A stretch of DNA of 64,000 bases from Paenibacillus sp. 1_12 (GTDB lineage: Bacteria; Bacillota; Bacilli; Paenibacillales; NBRC-103111). Shown here one piece after another: positions 16,355 through 26,247 of this stretch. Position numbers and translations under genes: made by a program. Every line of letters begins with the position of its first letter. Positions within the stretch are counted from its first letter, which is position 1. The notes below the pieces were generated by a model. It worked only from the letters and a program-made list of their open reading frames with translations, searched no databases and was not told the origin of the DNA. The stretch lies in assembly GCF_900114475.1 (NCBI RefSeq), contig NZ_FOTE01000001.1:124001-188000 (forward strand), read 5' to 3'.

Positions 16355-17656
16355 CTAATAAAACATATAGCTCACATAAGCGGTTGCAATTAAAAGCGAT
16401 ATCAGCGTTAGCGGTGCTCCTGCCTTCAAAAAGGCTCTGAATGAGATTGGATGTCCCGCTCTGCCCGCAAGTCCAGCCGCAATAAGATTGCCTGTTGCCC
16501 CTACAAGCGTACCGCTTCCGCCTAACCCTGCACCCAAGGCTAAAGACCACCAAAGTGGATTTAATGCACCTTGCGATTGTATGCCCAAATCCTGAATGAT
16601 CGGAATCATCAGCGTAACAAAAAATGTACTGTCCGTTGTTGCCGAAACCAATCCGGTTAACCATAGAATAAGCATCGAGATATACATCAGATTACCTGAG
16701 GTGAGCTCCATTGCTTTGACCACGATGACCTGCACGATTCCAGCTTCCATAACCCCACCAACTACGATGAACAAACCACATATGTAGAACAATGTGCTCC
16801 AATCCACAGAGCTGTGTATCTCTGTCCAGCCATGCTTTTTATAATTGGCTATACACATCAATAATGCCCCTGCTAACGCTACGTAAGCTACCTCAAAGCG
16901 AAGCAGCGGATGTAGCATGAAAGCGGCCAATACAAGGCCCCATACCGTCAATACCTTGATAACCAGCCTTTTGTCCTTAATATAGGTGCCCGGCTGTATC
17001 GACATTAGCTCACCCATAGGAGTTTGTGTGGACTTCCAAACTTTTGCATAAAAAAGACTTAAAAGCCCTACAGTAACGATCCAAATGATAAGCACAGGCG
17101 GCACAAGATTAACCAAAAAATCATTAAAGGTGAGTCCAGCCTTCGTTCCAATGATGACACTTGGCAAACTGCCAATCAGGGTCGCTGTACCACCGAGATT
17201 CGCAGTTATCGTGATGGTAATCACGAAGGGAACCGCACTAATTTTCATCAATTTGGCAATAGAAATCGTAATTGGAATGAGTAATAAAATAGCAGTCAAG
17301 CTATCCAGCCAAGCGGCAGCAGCCGTACTTAGCAGAGCCAAAACAATAAGCAGGATGATCGGCTTTCCCTTCGAGCCTTGTGCCGCTTTGGCAGCTGCAT
17401 AGGAGAAAACCCCAGTTCGATTAGTCATTCCGATCATGATCATCAAACCAATCAACAGCCCTATCGCCTGCCAGGGCAAGTGGTACCAAAAGGCTGAACC
17501 CGCTTCCACAATACCTAATATTACCATTAGCAGCCCGCCGCCAAGCGCTGCATACGTGCGATGAATCAGCCCGGTAACTATCCATATAAAAGTGAATAAA
17601 GCAATAATAATGGCAGCTAGTACCTGCCAGTTGGCAAGGCTGTGAACCGAATCCAT
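16355..17656 (-). CDS. SLC13/ArsB/NhaD-type membrane permease
   Basis: About 12 helices over 433 residues in the ion-transporter superfamily that includes ArsB, NhaD and CitM. Recognisable segments are MIGMTNRTGVFSYAAAKAAQ, ITANLGGTATLIGSLPSVIIG and the symmetric C-terminal GAGLGGSGTLVGATGNLIAAG, the pair of N-G-T/T-N-L hairpin motifs of this fold. Substrate cannot be read from sequence (anion, dicarboxylate or Na+/H+). The frame opens at GTG 17674; ATG 17656 has AAAGGAAGTGA about seven bases upstream and is preferred. Convergent with mntD, divergent from yrzE. Confidence 0.82.
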   Translation of the reverse strand: MDSVHSLANWQVLAAIIIALFTFIWIVTGLIHRTYAALGGGLLMVILGIVEAGSAFWYHLPWQAIGLLIGLMIMIGMTNRTGVFSYAAAKAAQGSKGKPIILLIVLALLSTAAAAWLDSLTAILLLIPITISIAKLMKISAVPFVITITITANLGGTATLIGSLPSVIIGTKAGLTFNDFLVNLVPPVLIIWIVTVGLLSLFYAKVWKSTQTPMGELMSIQPGTYIKDKRLVIKVLTVWGLVLAAFMLHPLLRFEVAYVALAGALLMCIANYKKHGWTEIHSSVDWSTLFYICGLFIVVGGVMEAGIVQVIVVKAMELTSGNLMYISMLILWLTGLVSATTDSTFFVTLMIPIIQDLGIQSQGALNPLWWSLALGAGLGGSGTLVGATGNLIAAGLAGRAGHPISFRAFLKAGAPLTLISLLIATAYVSYMFY

Positions 17657-17793
17657 ACAATCACTTCCTTTCACTTACAATAATGACATTCCCCGATAAT
17701 TGATTCTGTAGGGATGGAACGACCTGTACTAATTTTATGTACGGGCCCATACAATGATGATAAGAACCTCTATCTGAAAGGAAGAGAACCGGA

Positions 17794-18153
17794 ATGAAGT
17801 CATCCCCCTTATTATCCGGATTAACGGTTGCTATGATCTTCATGCTGCTCGGAACACTTATGACCTCGCTGCTGATGCTTGCGACCAATTTACAGGAAAG
17901 CTCTCTGTACAGCTACACCATGTCCATTCATGGAATAGCCATGCTGATCGGCGGCATGACAGCGGGAAAACGTAGTGGTGCGAAGGGTTGGTATCACGGA
18001 GGCATGCTAGGTTTGGTGTACACATGTATCATATGGCTCATTGGATTTCTGACTTATGATGCCGGATTTACTGAGCAAACCTTGTATCTGGCAGCGCTGA
18101 CAATCATAACAGGTGCACTCGGAGGCATCCTCGGTATTAACTTCAAAAAGTAA
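17794..18153 (+). CDS. yrzE: YrzE-like small membrane protein (TIGR04086 type)
   Basis: 119 residues with four hydrophobic segments and the GIAMLIGGMTAGKRSGAKGWYHGGMLGL core that I associate with the TIGR04086/YrzE family. ATG with GAAAGGAAGAGAACCGG upstream. B. subtilis yrzE neighbours yajC, as here. Function unknown. Confidence 0.8.
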   Translation: MKSSPLLSGLTVAMIFMLLGTLMTSLLMLATNLQESSLYSYTMSIHGIAMLIGGMTAGKRSGAKGWYHGGMLGLVYTCIIWLIGFLTYDAGFTEQTLYLAALTIITGALGGILGINFKK

Positions 18154-18162
18154 CGTACAGCA

Positions 18163-18202
18163 AAAATGCGAGTCCATCCATACCAGTGGAGGCTCGCATT
18201 TT
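18163..18202. terminator. bidirectional terminator between yrzE and yajC
   Basis: 10 bp arms AAAATGCGAG / CTCGCATTTT around a 20-base loop, A-run on the left and TTTT on the right, between two convergent genes. Confidence 0.75.
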
Positions 18203-18215
18203 CCCTTACAGCAAC

Positions 18216-18545
18216 CTATTTCTTCTCTTCTACAGCAGGTTGGTTTGAAACAGCGTTGATTGCTGAACGTTCGAATGTAAGCTTGGTCACATCATTAACT
18301 CGTAAAACGATTGTATCGTCGGAAATTTCCAGAATCGTACCATGTAGACCACCAATGGTTACGACTTTATCACCTTTTTTCAAATTGCCCAGCATCATAC
18401 CGCGAGTTTTTTGACGCTTTTGCTGTGGACGAATCAATAAGAAATACAACACAACAAACATTAGTACAAGTGGCCCATAAGTAACCAAATAACCTTGTAG
18501 TCCGGCATCACCAGCAGCAGCATCAGCAGCAACTAAAAACGACAT
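18216..18545 (-). CDS. yajC: preprotein translocase subunit YajC
   Basis: Small single-span membrane protein that associates with SecDF-YidC. 109 residues: one helix (about 23-42, PLVLMFVVLYFLLIRPQQKR) followed by the soluble domain with GDKVVTIGGLHGTI. It ends a tgt-queA-ruv operon and is followed by the terminator at 18163-18202. secD/secF lie 9 kb away, separated by the inserted mnt and permease genes. Confidence 0.96.
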   Translation of the reverse strand: MSFLVAADAAAGDAGLQGYLVTYGPLVLMFVVLYFLLIRPQQKRQKTRGMMLGNLKKGDKVVTIGGLHGTILEISDDTIVLRVNDVTKLTFERSAINAVSNQPAVEEKK

Positions 18546-18575
18546 TCCAATCTCCCCTTTTATCTTGAACTATAG

Positions 18576-19715
<1,140 letters not shown>

Positions 19716-19727
19716 TCACTCTTCCTG

Positions 19728-19808
19728 CTTGAACTAATAAATGTTGTTCAAAAAGTCCCCTTTTGATCACGAAGTTTGAGTGGACTTTTTGAACTTGAAC
19801 TAATAAAT
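19728..19808. repeat. inverted repeat flanked by 15 bp direct repeats (repeat family B)
   Basis: Perfect 13 bp arms GTTCAAAAAGTCC (19746-19758) and GGACTTTTTGAAC (19782-19794) enclose 23 bases. CTTGAACTAATAAAT is present at 19728-19742 and again at 19794-19808. The right copy contains the queA stop codon. A related, shorter dyad occurs at 31037-31063. Confidence 0.7.
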
Positions 19809-20852
19809 AAACATTGCATCGCCGAAGCTAAAAAACCGATATTCCTGATCGACAGCCTCACGGTAAGCGGCCAGTACCTGCTCTCTCCCAGCCATTGCGC
19901 TAATGAGCATTAGCAGCGTCGATTTCGGTAAATGAAAATTGGTCAATAATGCGTCCACAATTTGAAAGGTATAACCTGGATAAATAAAAATCCCAGTCCA
20001 TCCACTGCCAGACTCAACCCGACCGGATTGCCCGCTGTTGCGTGCTGCCGTTTCCAACGTTCTCGCCGATGTAGTACCTACTGCGATCACCTTGCGCCCT
20101 CCTGCTTTGGCCGCATTAATACGGGCAGCAGCCTCTTCACTCACCTCGTAGAACTCTTCATGCATCTCATGGGTCTCCACATCTTCCACAGATACGGGTC
20201 TGAATGTTCCGAGTCCTACATGCAGCGTGATATACACTAATTGAATACCTTTTTGTTCCAGCTTACTCAAGTAAGCTTCGGTAAAATGAAGCCCTGCTGT
20301 AGGTGCTGCGGCAGAGCCCTCATGTTTGGCATAAACGGTTTGATAGCGCTCTTTCTCCGGAAGCTGCTCTTTGATATATGGCGGAAGCGGCATTTGACCT
20401 AACCGATCCAGCAGCTCAGGGAAAATCCCTTCGTAACTAAAGCGTACCACACGTCCACCCATATCGGATTCTTCCTCAACGGTAGCCGTAAGCATGTGTT
20501 GGCCCCCTGCATCTGCCTCACCAAAAAGAATGACAGCCCCCGTTTTTAACCGTTTACCCGGACGTACCAGCGCTTCCCACCGGTCACCCTCCAGCTGCTT
20601 CAGGAGCAGCAGCTCTGCTTTCGAGCCTGTACCCGATTTCACACCAAAAAGCCGTGCAGGCAGCACTCGTGTATCGTTCAACACGAGTACATCCCCGGCC
20701 TCCATATGATCAATCAAATCTGGGAATGCTTTATGATCCACCGCGCCTGTCGTTTTGTTCAACGTCAACAAACGCGAAGCTGTACGATCCTTTAAGGGAG
20801 TCTGAGCTATAAGTGAATCCGGTAAATCAAAATCGAACCATTCTACTTGCAT
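19800..20852 (-). CDS. queA: S-adenosylmethionine:tRNA ribosyltransferase-isomerase QueA
   Basis: Transfers and isomerises the ribosyl group of SAM onto preQ1-34 in tRNA, forming epoxyqueuosine. 350 residues with [37 protein letters not shown], the [11 protein letters not shown] segment and [17 protein letters not shown] with AAGGAATGAAG upstream. Its last codons lie inside the 15 bp direct repeat that flanks repeat family B, so any insertion there preserved the reading frame to the stop. Confidence 0.98.
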   Translation of the reverse strand: MQVEWFDFDLPDSLIAQTPLKDRTASRLLTLNKTTGAVDHKAFPDLIDHMEAGDVLVLNDTRVLPARLFGVKSGTGSKAELLLLKQLEGDRWEALVRPGKRLKTGAVILFGEADAGGQHMLTATVEEESDMGGRVVRFSYEGIFPELLDRLGQMPLPPYIKEQLPEKERYQTVYAKHEGSAAAPTAGLHFTEAYLSKLEQKGIQLVYITLHVGLGTFRPVSVEDVETHEMHEEFYEVSEEAAARINAAKAGGRKVIAVGTTSARTLETAARNSGQSGRVESGSGWTGIFIYPGYTFQIVDALLTNFHLPKSTLLMLISAMAGREQVLAAYREAVDQEYRFFSFGDAMFIY

Positions 20853-20859
20853 ATTCGCT

Positions 20860-23022
20860 TCATTCCTTGATTATCGAGACTCCTACATAGTAGGTCTGCA
20901 ATATTTTTTTGTAATCATAGCCAAGCTCAGCATAACCCTTGGCTCCCCATTGGGACATTCCAAGGCCATGACCATTGCCGGTTCCTTTAAACACATACTG
21001 AGAAGCTTTATTCGTCATTCGTACTTTGTTGTCGCCACTGAGCACAAATAGCTGAGATGCGGTAGCCGGCTGCGCTGAGCCAGTCCCTCCTACAACCGTT
21101 ATATTCGGCATAGAAGCTGACTGATTGCGCGTGACGCTATCTGCTCCCAATACAGTATACCTTCCCGTTTCCTCAATTTCAAACAGGGTACTAGGCAAGC
21201 CATTAAATAGTGTGCGCAACGCATCCGGATATTCAGGCTCCAATAGTAGGCCATTGGCTGTCATCTCGATCACTCGACCCGACAAACCACGTCCCTTGAC
21301 TTCCAATCGGTCAAGAGCACCCGTGATCGGTTTCTTTAGCACTGTATTCACTTTTTCCTTAATCTTATCAGCATCATAAGGACCTCTGATCCACGAGTAA
21401 GCGTTCGATTCTACAGCTTGATCAAACACAACGAATCGGTCCCCGATATTGACCTTGAAGGCAGCAGGATTAGCTGTATTATCGACGTAAGGTGCGGGAC
21501 GCACGGCAATATCTGTACCTGTAGATTCATAGTAAGGGAGACCCGCCGGATTTTTTTGACCCGTGTCCCTAACATAGGAAGAATGGATATAACCGTTATT
21601 CCCATTCGGCAATACGATTCGATACCAAATCGCTTTGCCTTTCTCCGCTCCTTCATCAGGAGTAGGTGTGCTTTTCAAGTAATTGACTTTATTGCCCCAT
21701 ACCTCGGTAGATTCAGCCGTCATTCCTCCTGCATTGGAATAAAATAAAGGGGAAATCAAGCTCGTTGAATCCATGATCACTTCTCCTTGCGTTGCCATGA
21801 CAGCTTGCGAGGCAGTTGGAAATTCGGCACCTGCACCTTTGTAAGCCTGATCCAGAGTTGTATCTGTAAGATGGGCAATCTGATATTTGACACCCTGCTT
21901 TAACGCATAGGTGCGCGCTGCCACTGCTTGAGCCTTCAAAGCCTCGAGCGGCCATTCCTTGCTAAGCTCGGAACTCACAACCGATACCAGATACTGCTCA
22001 AAAGGCAGTTCATTAATAACAGCAAGCTTACCGTTCAGGCGTGACAATTCAATCACACCCCGATAGGAACGCTCCGACCGTTCCACAACAGTTACAGTTT
22101 CGGCTGATTTGGACGTAACAGAAAGTTTAACGCTTGTTCCCCCCAGCAAAAGCTGTTGAATGGTACCACCCGTCGTAGAGGAAGGATCAGCAAGCGTGCG
22201 TTTTAACACATAAGTAAGACCCGCATCCACTGGCTGAAGTGAAATGGACGGTACAACCGTACCCAGCTGCTGTTTGGCAGCTGTCAGCTCCGCTGCATCT
22301 GACCCAGCAGCTACGAGAACCGCATAGGCAGGCGCACCTGCAGCTGCGTCCAAATAAGCAACATCAGCATCCAATCCAGCTTGTCCCATGGCGGCTGCCT
22401 GCGACTGCGCTTCTGCTTCTGTCGCATAGCTGCCAGCATTCCAATGCAAAGGTCCCTTCACCGCAGCTGTGTAGCCTTTGCTAGCTGCTGTGAGATCGGC
22501 AACTGTCTTGGCTTTAGTCAAAGCAGCAGCTGCCAGCTCCTTCGTCGTAAATGGACCCAGCACCAACTGGTATACAGATTTCCCAAGCTTCGTACGTACG
22601 CTGATGCTGGCATCCATCTTTAAATCGGTCAGCTTTTTGGTTAAGGTTCGAGCCTGATTTGCATCTGGGGTTTCCAATACCATCACGCTATAAGAATCAA
22701 GCTCCACACGCAGCGGGCTTTTATCTGATGTCGCAAACAAAGGCCTTAGGCCAGACGCATTGATCAGACTGACATCCAACCCTTTATCAGCCGACAAAGT
22801 AACATCCGGCGTAAGTGCGCTGTATTTCCCTGTATCGATAAATAAGGCAATTCTAATCTTATCCAATTTGGGTACAGCCGCTGCAGAAGCCGGAGAGGTA
22901 TGGCCTGACAGCATGCCTGCTAACAGGCAAATTATTAGCATGAACAAACTGACTCTGTATAAATTCTTTGTTGTCGATTTCGCACAACTTCTATAACGGA
23001 GCTGGTTTCGAAGCTTTCCCAT
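20860..23022 (-). CDS. SpoIID/LytB-domain protein with SPOR-like repeats
   Basis: Secreted or membrane-anchored cell-wall enzyme. A hydrophobic segment (about 25-47) ends in ASAAA. Residues ~105-265 hold two to three SPOR-like units (for example [20 protein letters not shown]), which bind denuded peptidoglycan. The SpoIID domain follows (~325-715), with [18 protein letters not shown], whose PLEAL Glu is the predicted lytic transglycosylase acid, and the C-terminal [18 protein letters not shown]. An SH3-like insert (about 480-560, [19 protein letters not shown] and later IGDRFVVFD) splits the SpoIID domain. At 720 residues it is twice the size of B. subtilis SpoIID; a spore-engulfment role is possible but unproven. 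Sits between queA and ruvB, where B. subtilis has no such gene. Confidence 0.85.
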   Translation of the reverse strand: MGKLRNQLRYRSCAKSTTKNLYRVSLFMLIICLLAGMLSGHTSPASAAAVPKLDKIRIALFIDTGKYSALTPDVTLSADKGLDVSLINASGLRPLFATSDKSPLRVELDSYSVMVLETPDANQARTLTKKLTDLKMDASISVRTKLGKSVYQLVLGPFTTKELAAAALTKAKTVADLTAASKGYTAAVKGPLHWNAGSYATEAEAQSQAAAMGQAGLDADVAYLDAAAGAPAYAVLVAAGSDAAELTAAKQQLGTVVPSISLQPVDAGLTYVLKRTLADPSSTTGGTIQQLLLGGTSVKLSVTSKSAETVTVVERSERSYRGVIELSRLNGKLAVINELPFEQYLVSVVSSELSKEWPLEALKAQAVAARTYALKQGVKYQIAHLTDTTLDQAYKGAGAEFPTASQAVMATQGEVIMDSTSLISPLFYSNAGGMTAESTEVWGNKVNYLKSTPTPDEGAEKGKAIWYRIVLPNGNNGYIHSSYVRDTGQKNPAGLPYYESTGTDIAVRPAPYVDNTANPAAFKVNIGDRFVVFDQAVESNAYSWIRGPYDADKIKEKVNTVLKKPITGALDRLEVKGRGLSGRVIEMTANGLLLEPEYPDALRTLFNGLPSTLFEIEETGRYTVLGADSVTRNQSASMPNITVVGGTGSAQPATASQLFVLSGDNKVRMTNKASQYVFKGTGNGHGLGMSQWGAKGYAELGYDYKKILQTYYVGVSIIKE

Positions 23023-23040
23023 TACCTTGTTTCCCCCTTA

Positions 23041-24054
23041 TTACGGTGAGCTGTTTGGAATAGGCAATCCTAAATGCTGATAAGCGGTATGTGTTGCCAT
23101 CCGACCACGCGGCGTACGCTGCAGGAAGCCAATTTGCAACAGATAAGGCTCGTAGACATCCTCTATCGTTTGACTTTCTTCACCTATTGTTGCTGCTATC
23201 GTATCCAATCCAACAGGTCCACCCTTAAAGCTAAGTATAATGGCCCGCAGCATTTTATGATCGATTTCATCCAATCCCAGATTATCTACCTGAATACTGA
23301 TCAAAGCATCCTTCACGATATCCATCGTAATGATGCCGTCACCCTTAACCTGGGCAAAATCACGCACGCGCTTCAAGAGACGATTCGCGATACGTGGTGT
23401 TCCACGAGAACGCATCCCTATCTCTCGAGCTGCTTCTCCGATAATCTGGACTTGCAAAATATCTGCTGTTCGACTCACGATAAAAGTTAATTCTTCAATC
23501 GTGTAGTATTCCAATCTGCTAATAACTCCAAATCGGTCCCGCAGCGGAGCAGACAATAATCCCGCTCTTGTGGTTGCCCCAATTAAAGTGAATGCAGGCA
23601 AATCCAATCGTACCGTACGGGCGCTGGGTCCTTTACCGATAATAATATCAAGGGCGTAATCCTCCATTGCCGGATATAGGACTTCCTCGACGGTTCGGTT
23701 CAAACGATGAATTTCGTCGATAAATAGCACATCGCCCTCCTGCAGATTCGACAATATAGCCGCCAAATCTCCGGGACGTTCGATAGCCGGTCCTGAAGTC
23801 GTACGGATGTTTACTCCCAATTCATTGGCGATAATGTTCGACAACGTTGTTTTACCAAGTCCTGGAGGACCGTACAGTAGTACGTGGTCCAGCGCTTCCT
23901 TACGCATTTTGGCAGCATCTATGTAGATTTTCAGATTGCTTTTGGCCTGGGTCTGCCCGATGTACTCAGCCAAATAACGAGGACGCAGGCTGTATTCCAT
24001 CATTTGTTCTTCTTCCATCATCAGGTTGGCTGATATAATCCGATCATCCATCAT
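23041..24054 (-). CDS. ruvB: Holliday junction DNA helicase RuvB
   Basis: AAA+ motor that drives branch migration with RuvA. Walker [13 protein letters not shown], Walker [12 protein letters not shown], sensor 1 LIGATTRAG, the arginine-finger region LRDRFGVI, and the C-terminal winged helix with [11 protein letters not shown]. The open frame begins at ATG 24069, but ATG 24054 is preceded by AAAGGAGACACC and gives 337 residues, matching the family. Part of ruvC-ruvA-ruvB. Confidence 0.98.
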   Translation of the reverse strand: MMDDRIISANLMMEEEQMMEYSLRPRYLAEYIGQTQAKSNLKIYIDAAKMRKEALDHVLLYGPPGLGKTTLSNIIANELGVNIRTTSGPAIERPGDLAAILSNLQEGDVLFIDEIHRLNRTVEEVLYPAMEDYALDIIIGKGPSARTVRLDLPAFTLIGATTRAGLLSAPLRDRFGVISRLEYYTIEELTFIVSRTADILQVQIIGEAAREIGMRSRGTPRIANRLLKRVRDFAQVKGDGIITMDIVKDALISIQVDNLGLDEIDHKMLRAIILSFKGGPVGLDTIAATIGEESQTIEDVYEPYLLQIGFLQRTPRGRMATHTAYQHLGLPIPNSSP

Positions 24055-24080
24055 GGTGTCTCCTTTCATCGCACATAACT

Positions 24081-24716
24081 TTACCGCAACGACTGCTGGA
24101 ACAGAGCCTGCAGCGCAAGCTTGATCACGATATCCACGGTTTCATCACCCTTGAGCTTTGCTTTAATCAGCTGCCCTGTTCGATCAGCCTCCGCTTCTGT
24201 ATAACCAAGTCCAAGCAAAGCAGTCTTGGCCTCGCTCCAAATGCCGGATCCTTGAGGTGGGACTGCAAGATGACCTGTCCCCGTAATCGCCAGCATCGAA
24301 TCATCACCAGCAGAAATAGCACCCAGCTTATCCTTCAAATCGAGAATCATCCTTTGTGCGGTTTTGCGTCCAATCCCCGGCAGCTTCATCAGGAAAGAAA
24401 TGTTTTCTTGCTGAATCGAAGCCGCGATAACTTCCGGTCTGCCTCCAGCCAGCACGCCAATGGCAACCTTAGGTCCGATGCCGTTAACCTCCAAAAGCAA
24501 ACGGAACAACGATTGTTCTTCACGAGTGGGGAAACCAAACAACAGATGCGCATCCTCGCGAACCTGATAATGAATAAACAAGGTTGTTTCTTCCCCATCC
24601 TTTGTTTGAACCGCATAAGGATTCGTACAAAACACCCGATAACCAACACCTTTTACATCCAGCACCAAATAATCCGGTTCTCTATGTACAACTATGCCTC
24701 TTAAAAAATCGATCAT
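24081..24716 (-). CDS. ruvA: Holliday junction DNA helicase subunit RuvA
   Basis: Tetrameric junction-binding protein that loads RuvB. 211 residues: OB-fold ([11 protein letters not shown]...), helix-hairpin-helix domain with [13 protein letters not shown] and [19 protein letters not shown], and the C-terminal RuvB-binding domain [15 protein letters not shown]. Its ATG overlaps the ruvC stop by four bases. Confidence 0.98.
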   Translation of the reverse strand: MIDFLRGIVVHREPDYLVLDVKGVGYRVFCTNPYAVQTKDGEETTLFIHYQVREDAHLLFGFPTREEQSLFRLLLEVNGIGPKVAIGVLAGGRPEVIAASIQQENISFLMKLPGIGRKTAQRMILDLKDKLGAISAGDDSMLAITGTGHLAVPPQGSGIWSEAKTALLGLGYTEAEADRTGQLIKAKLKGDETVDIVIKLALQALFQQSLR

Positions 24717-25216
24717 GGTTTGCGTACCTCATTTATCTTTTGTTGAAGAACAGCAGAATGAGCATGGCAGATCGCAATCGCCAAGGCATCCGCGACATCA
24801 TCCGGCTTGGGCACAGCGGACAAATGAAGGAACAGCTTGACCATCTCCTGCACCTGTTTTTTTTCAGCTTTACCGTAGCCAACTACAGCTTGCTTCACTT
24901 GCAGTGGCGTATATTCACCAATTGAAAGTCCTTGTTGGACCGCTGCCAAAATGAGCACACCCCGCGCCTGTGACACCGCCATCGCCGTTGTAACGTTACG
25001 ATTAAAAAACAACTTTTCGATCGCTATAGCATCCGGTTTATATTTATCGATTAATTGAACCATCGAATCATATACGGTCTTTAAACGTAAAGCACCATCC
25101 GTGTGAGCTTCTGTCTGAATACAGCCATACTGAACAGGGACCAGCCGACTTCCCTGCTTATCAATGACGCCAAATCCGACGATCGCAATACCGGGGTCAA
25201 TTCCCATAACTCGCAT
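24713..25216 (-). CDS. ruvC: crossover junction endodeoxyribonuclease RuvC
   Basis: Resolves Holliday junctions. 167 residues with the RNase H-fold acids: Asp7 in MGIDPGIAIVGFG, the Glu in AIAIEKLFF, and the C-terminal pair in DVADALAIAICH. First gene of ruvCAB; an extended -10 promoter lies at 25261-25269. RuvC is absent from B. subtilis, which uses RecU, but is usual in Paenibacillus, supporting the genus guess. Confidence 0.97.
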   Translation of the reverse strand: MRVMGIDPGIAIVGFGVIDKQGSRLVPVQYGCIQTEAHTDGALRLKTVYDSMVQLIDKYKPDAIAIEKLFFNRNVTTAMAVSQARGVLILAAVQQGLSIGEYTPLQVKQAVVGYGKAEKKQVQEMVKLFLHLSAVPKPDDVADALAIAICHAHSAVLQQKINEVRKP

Positions 25217-25260
25217 TTCTTCCCCACTCCTAGCCTGCCAAAAGCGAACATATGTGTTCC

Positions 25261-25269
25261 ATTATAGCA
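25261..25269 (-). promoter_or_regulatory. extended -10 promoter of ruvCAB
   Basis: Minus-strand TGCTATAAT 45 bases upstream of the ruvC ATG. The -35 region (TGTTCA at 17-base spacing) is poor, as is common for TGn-extended -10 promoters. Confidence 0.5.
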
Positions 25270-25367
25270 GATATCGCTTCCAATGAACACGCCAAAAAGT
25301 CCATTCAGCTCAAACCGACTGAATAGACTCTGTTGTTTTCCATAAAAATCTTTATTCTCCCGTTTGC

Positions 25368-26066
25368 CTATGGGGCCGGTGAAATCTTTAAGGCTTGTCC
25401 AGGGACGTCAACTGCATAATCACTGAACGTTGACAAAACGCTGTTGTATTCGGATAAATCCCTCACTTGAATGCCCCGATACAACTCTTTGATCGCGCTG
25501 TTAGGCAGGCTGCTTTTCAGATGCTCAATATTTAATTGAAAGAAGGTTTGGATCACACTTCCTCCTCCTACCCCTGGAACGCCCTCAAATAGAGACAAAT
25601 TCCCACTGCTGTCCATTCCGAAATAAGCATTCTCTTTGCAGCGCGGCGACAGATCCTCGATGGTTTCCTTGAAATAAACACGACCATTGGCATCCATACT
25701 AACAGTTGCTTCTGGACTGCTCCTGTGATAATCCAAAATTTCGGCAGCACTCATTAAACCGATCGGCTGCAGCTCTTCACCGCAAACGTATATTTTTTGG
25801 GTAAAAGTTTCCCGCTGAGCTTTGATTTGGCTGATCATTTCCATCACTTCCTTCTCAGGCTGACTATGTCCATGGCCAATTACCATCTGCGCCTGCTCCT
25901 CCGGCTGCAAGGTAAGGGTAGTTCGGGAAGAATAATGCCAAACATAGGCAGCACTGGATACACTGACGAGCAGCCAAAATATCGTTAAATTCATCCAACG
26001 GCGCTTCCAGCGCAGACTTTTCTGCAATCGTTTTTTGAGCTTTTTGAGGAATGCAAGGATAACCAT
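25368..26066 (-). CDS. bofC: BofC-like regulator of the SpoIVB/pro-sigma-K checkpoint
   Basis: B. subtilis BofC is a forespore protein secreted to the intermembrane space, where it restrains the SpoIVB protease that triggers pro-sigma-K processing. This 232-residue protein has one N-terminal anchor (about 26-44), the KIYVCGEELQPIGLMSAAEIL segment and a C-terminal domain with DLSPRCKENAYFGMDSSGNLSLFEG. These resemble the BofC C-terminal domain. Upstream-downstream order (safA, bofC, ruv) matches B. subtilis. ATG with AGGGGTGG upstream. Its likely targets SpoIVFA and SpoIVFB are also in this window (39524-41174). Confidence 0.82.
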   Translation of the reverse strand: MVILAFLKKLKKRLQKSLRWKRRWMNLTIFWLLVSVSSAAYVWHYSSRTTLTLQPEEQAQMVIGHGHSQPEKEVMEMISQIKAQRETFTQKIYVCGEELQPIGLMSAAEILDYHRSSPEATVSMDANGRVYFKETIEDLSPRCKENAYFGMDSSGNLSLFEGVPGVGGGSVIQTFFQLNIEHLKSSLPNSAIKELYRGIQVRDLSEYNSVLSTFSDYAVDVPGQALKISPAP

Positions 26067-26181
26067 ATGTACCCACCCCTTCTGTAAAATATCCGAACCT
26101 ATGTAGCTTTTACTACCTATTTTCCCCTTGGTTACTTTCTTTATACACTAGAACCTGATTCTCCCTTACTCTCTGGGGAAG

Positions 26182-26227
26182 ACAAAAAAACTGCGGCTTA
26201 TCACATATAAGTGACAAACAGCAGTTT
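26182..26227 (-). terminator. intrinsic terminator after safA
   Basis: Minus-strand AAACTGC (26227-26221) pairs with GCAGTTT (26194-26188), with weaker inner pairing, followed by an uninterrupted run of seven T. Lies 20 bases beyond the safA stop. Confidence 0.7.
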
Positions 26228-26247
26228 CCTTTGAAATTGATTGTTCG

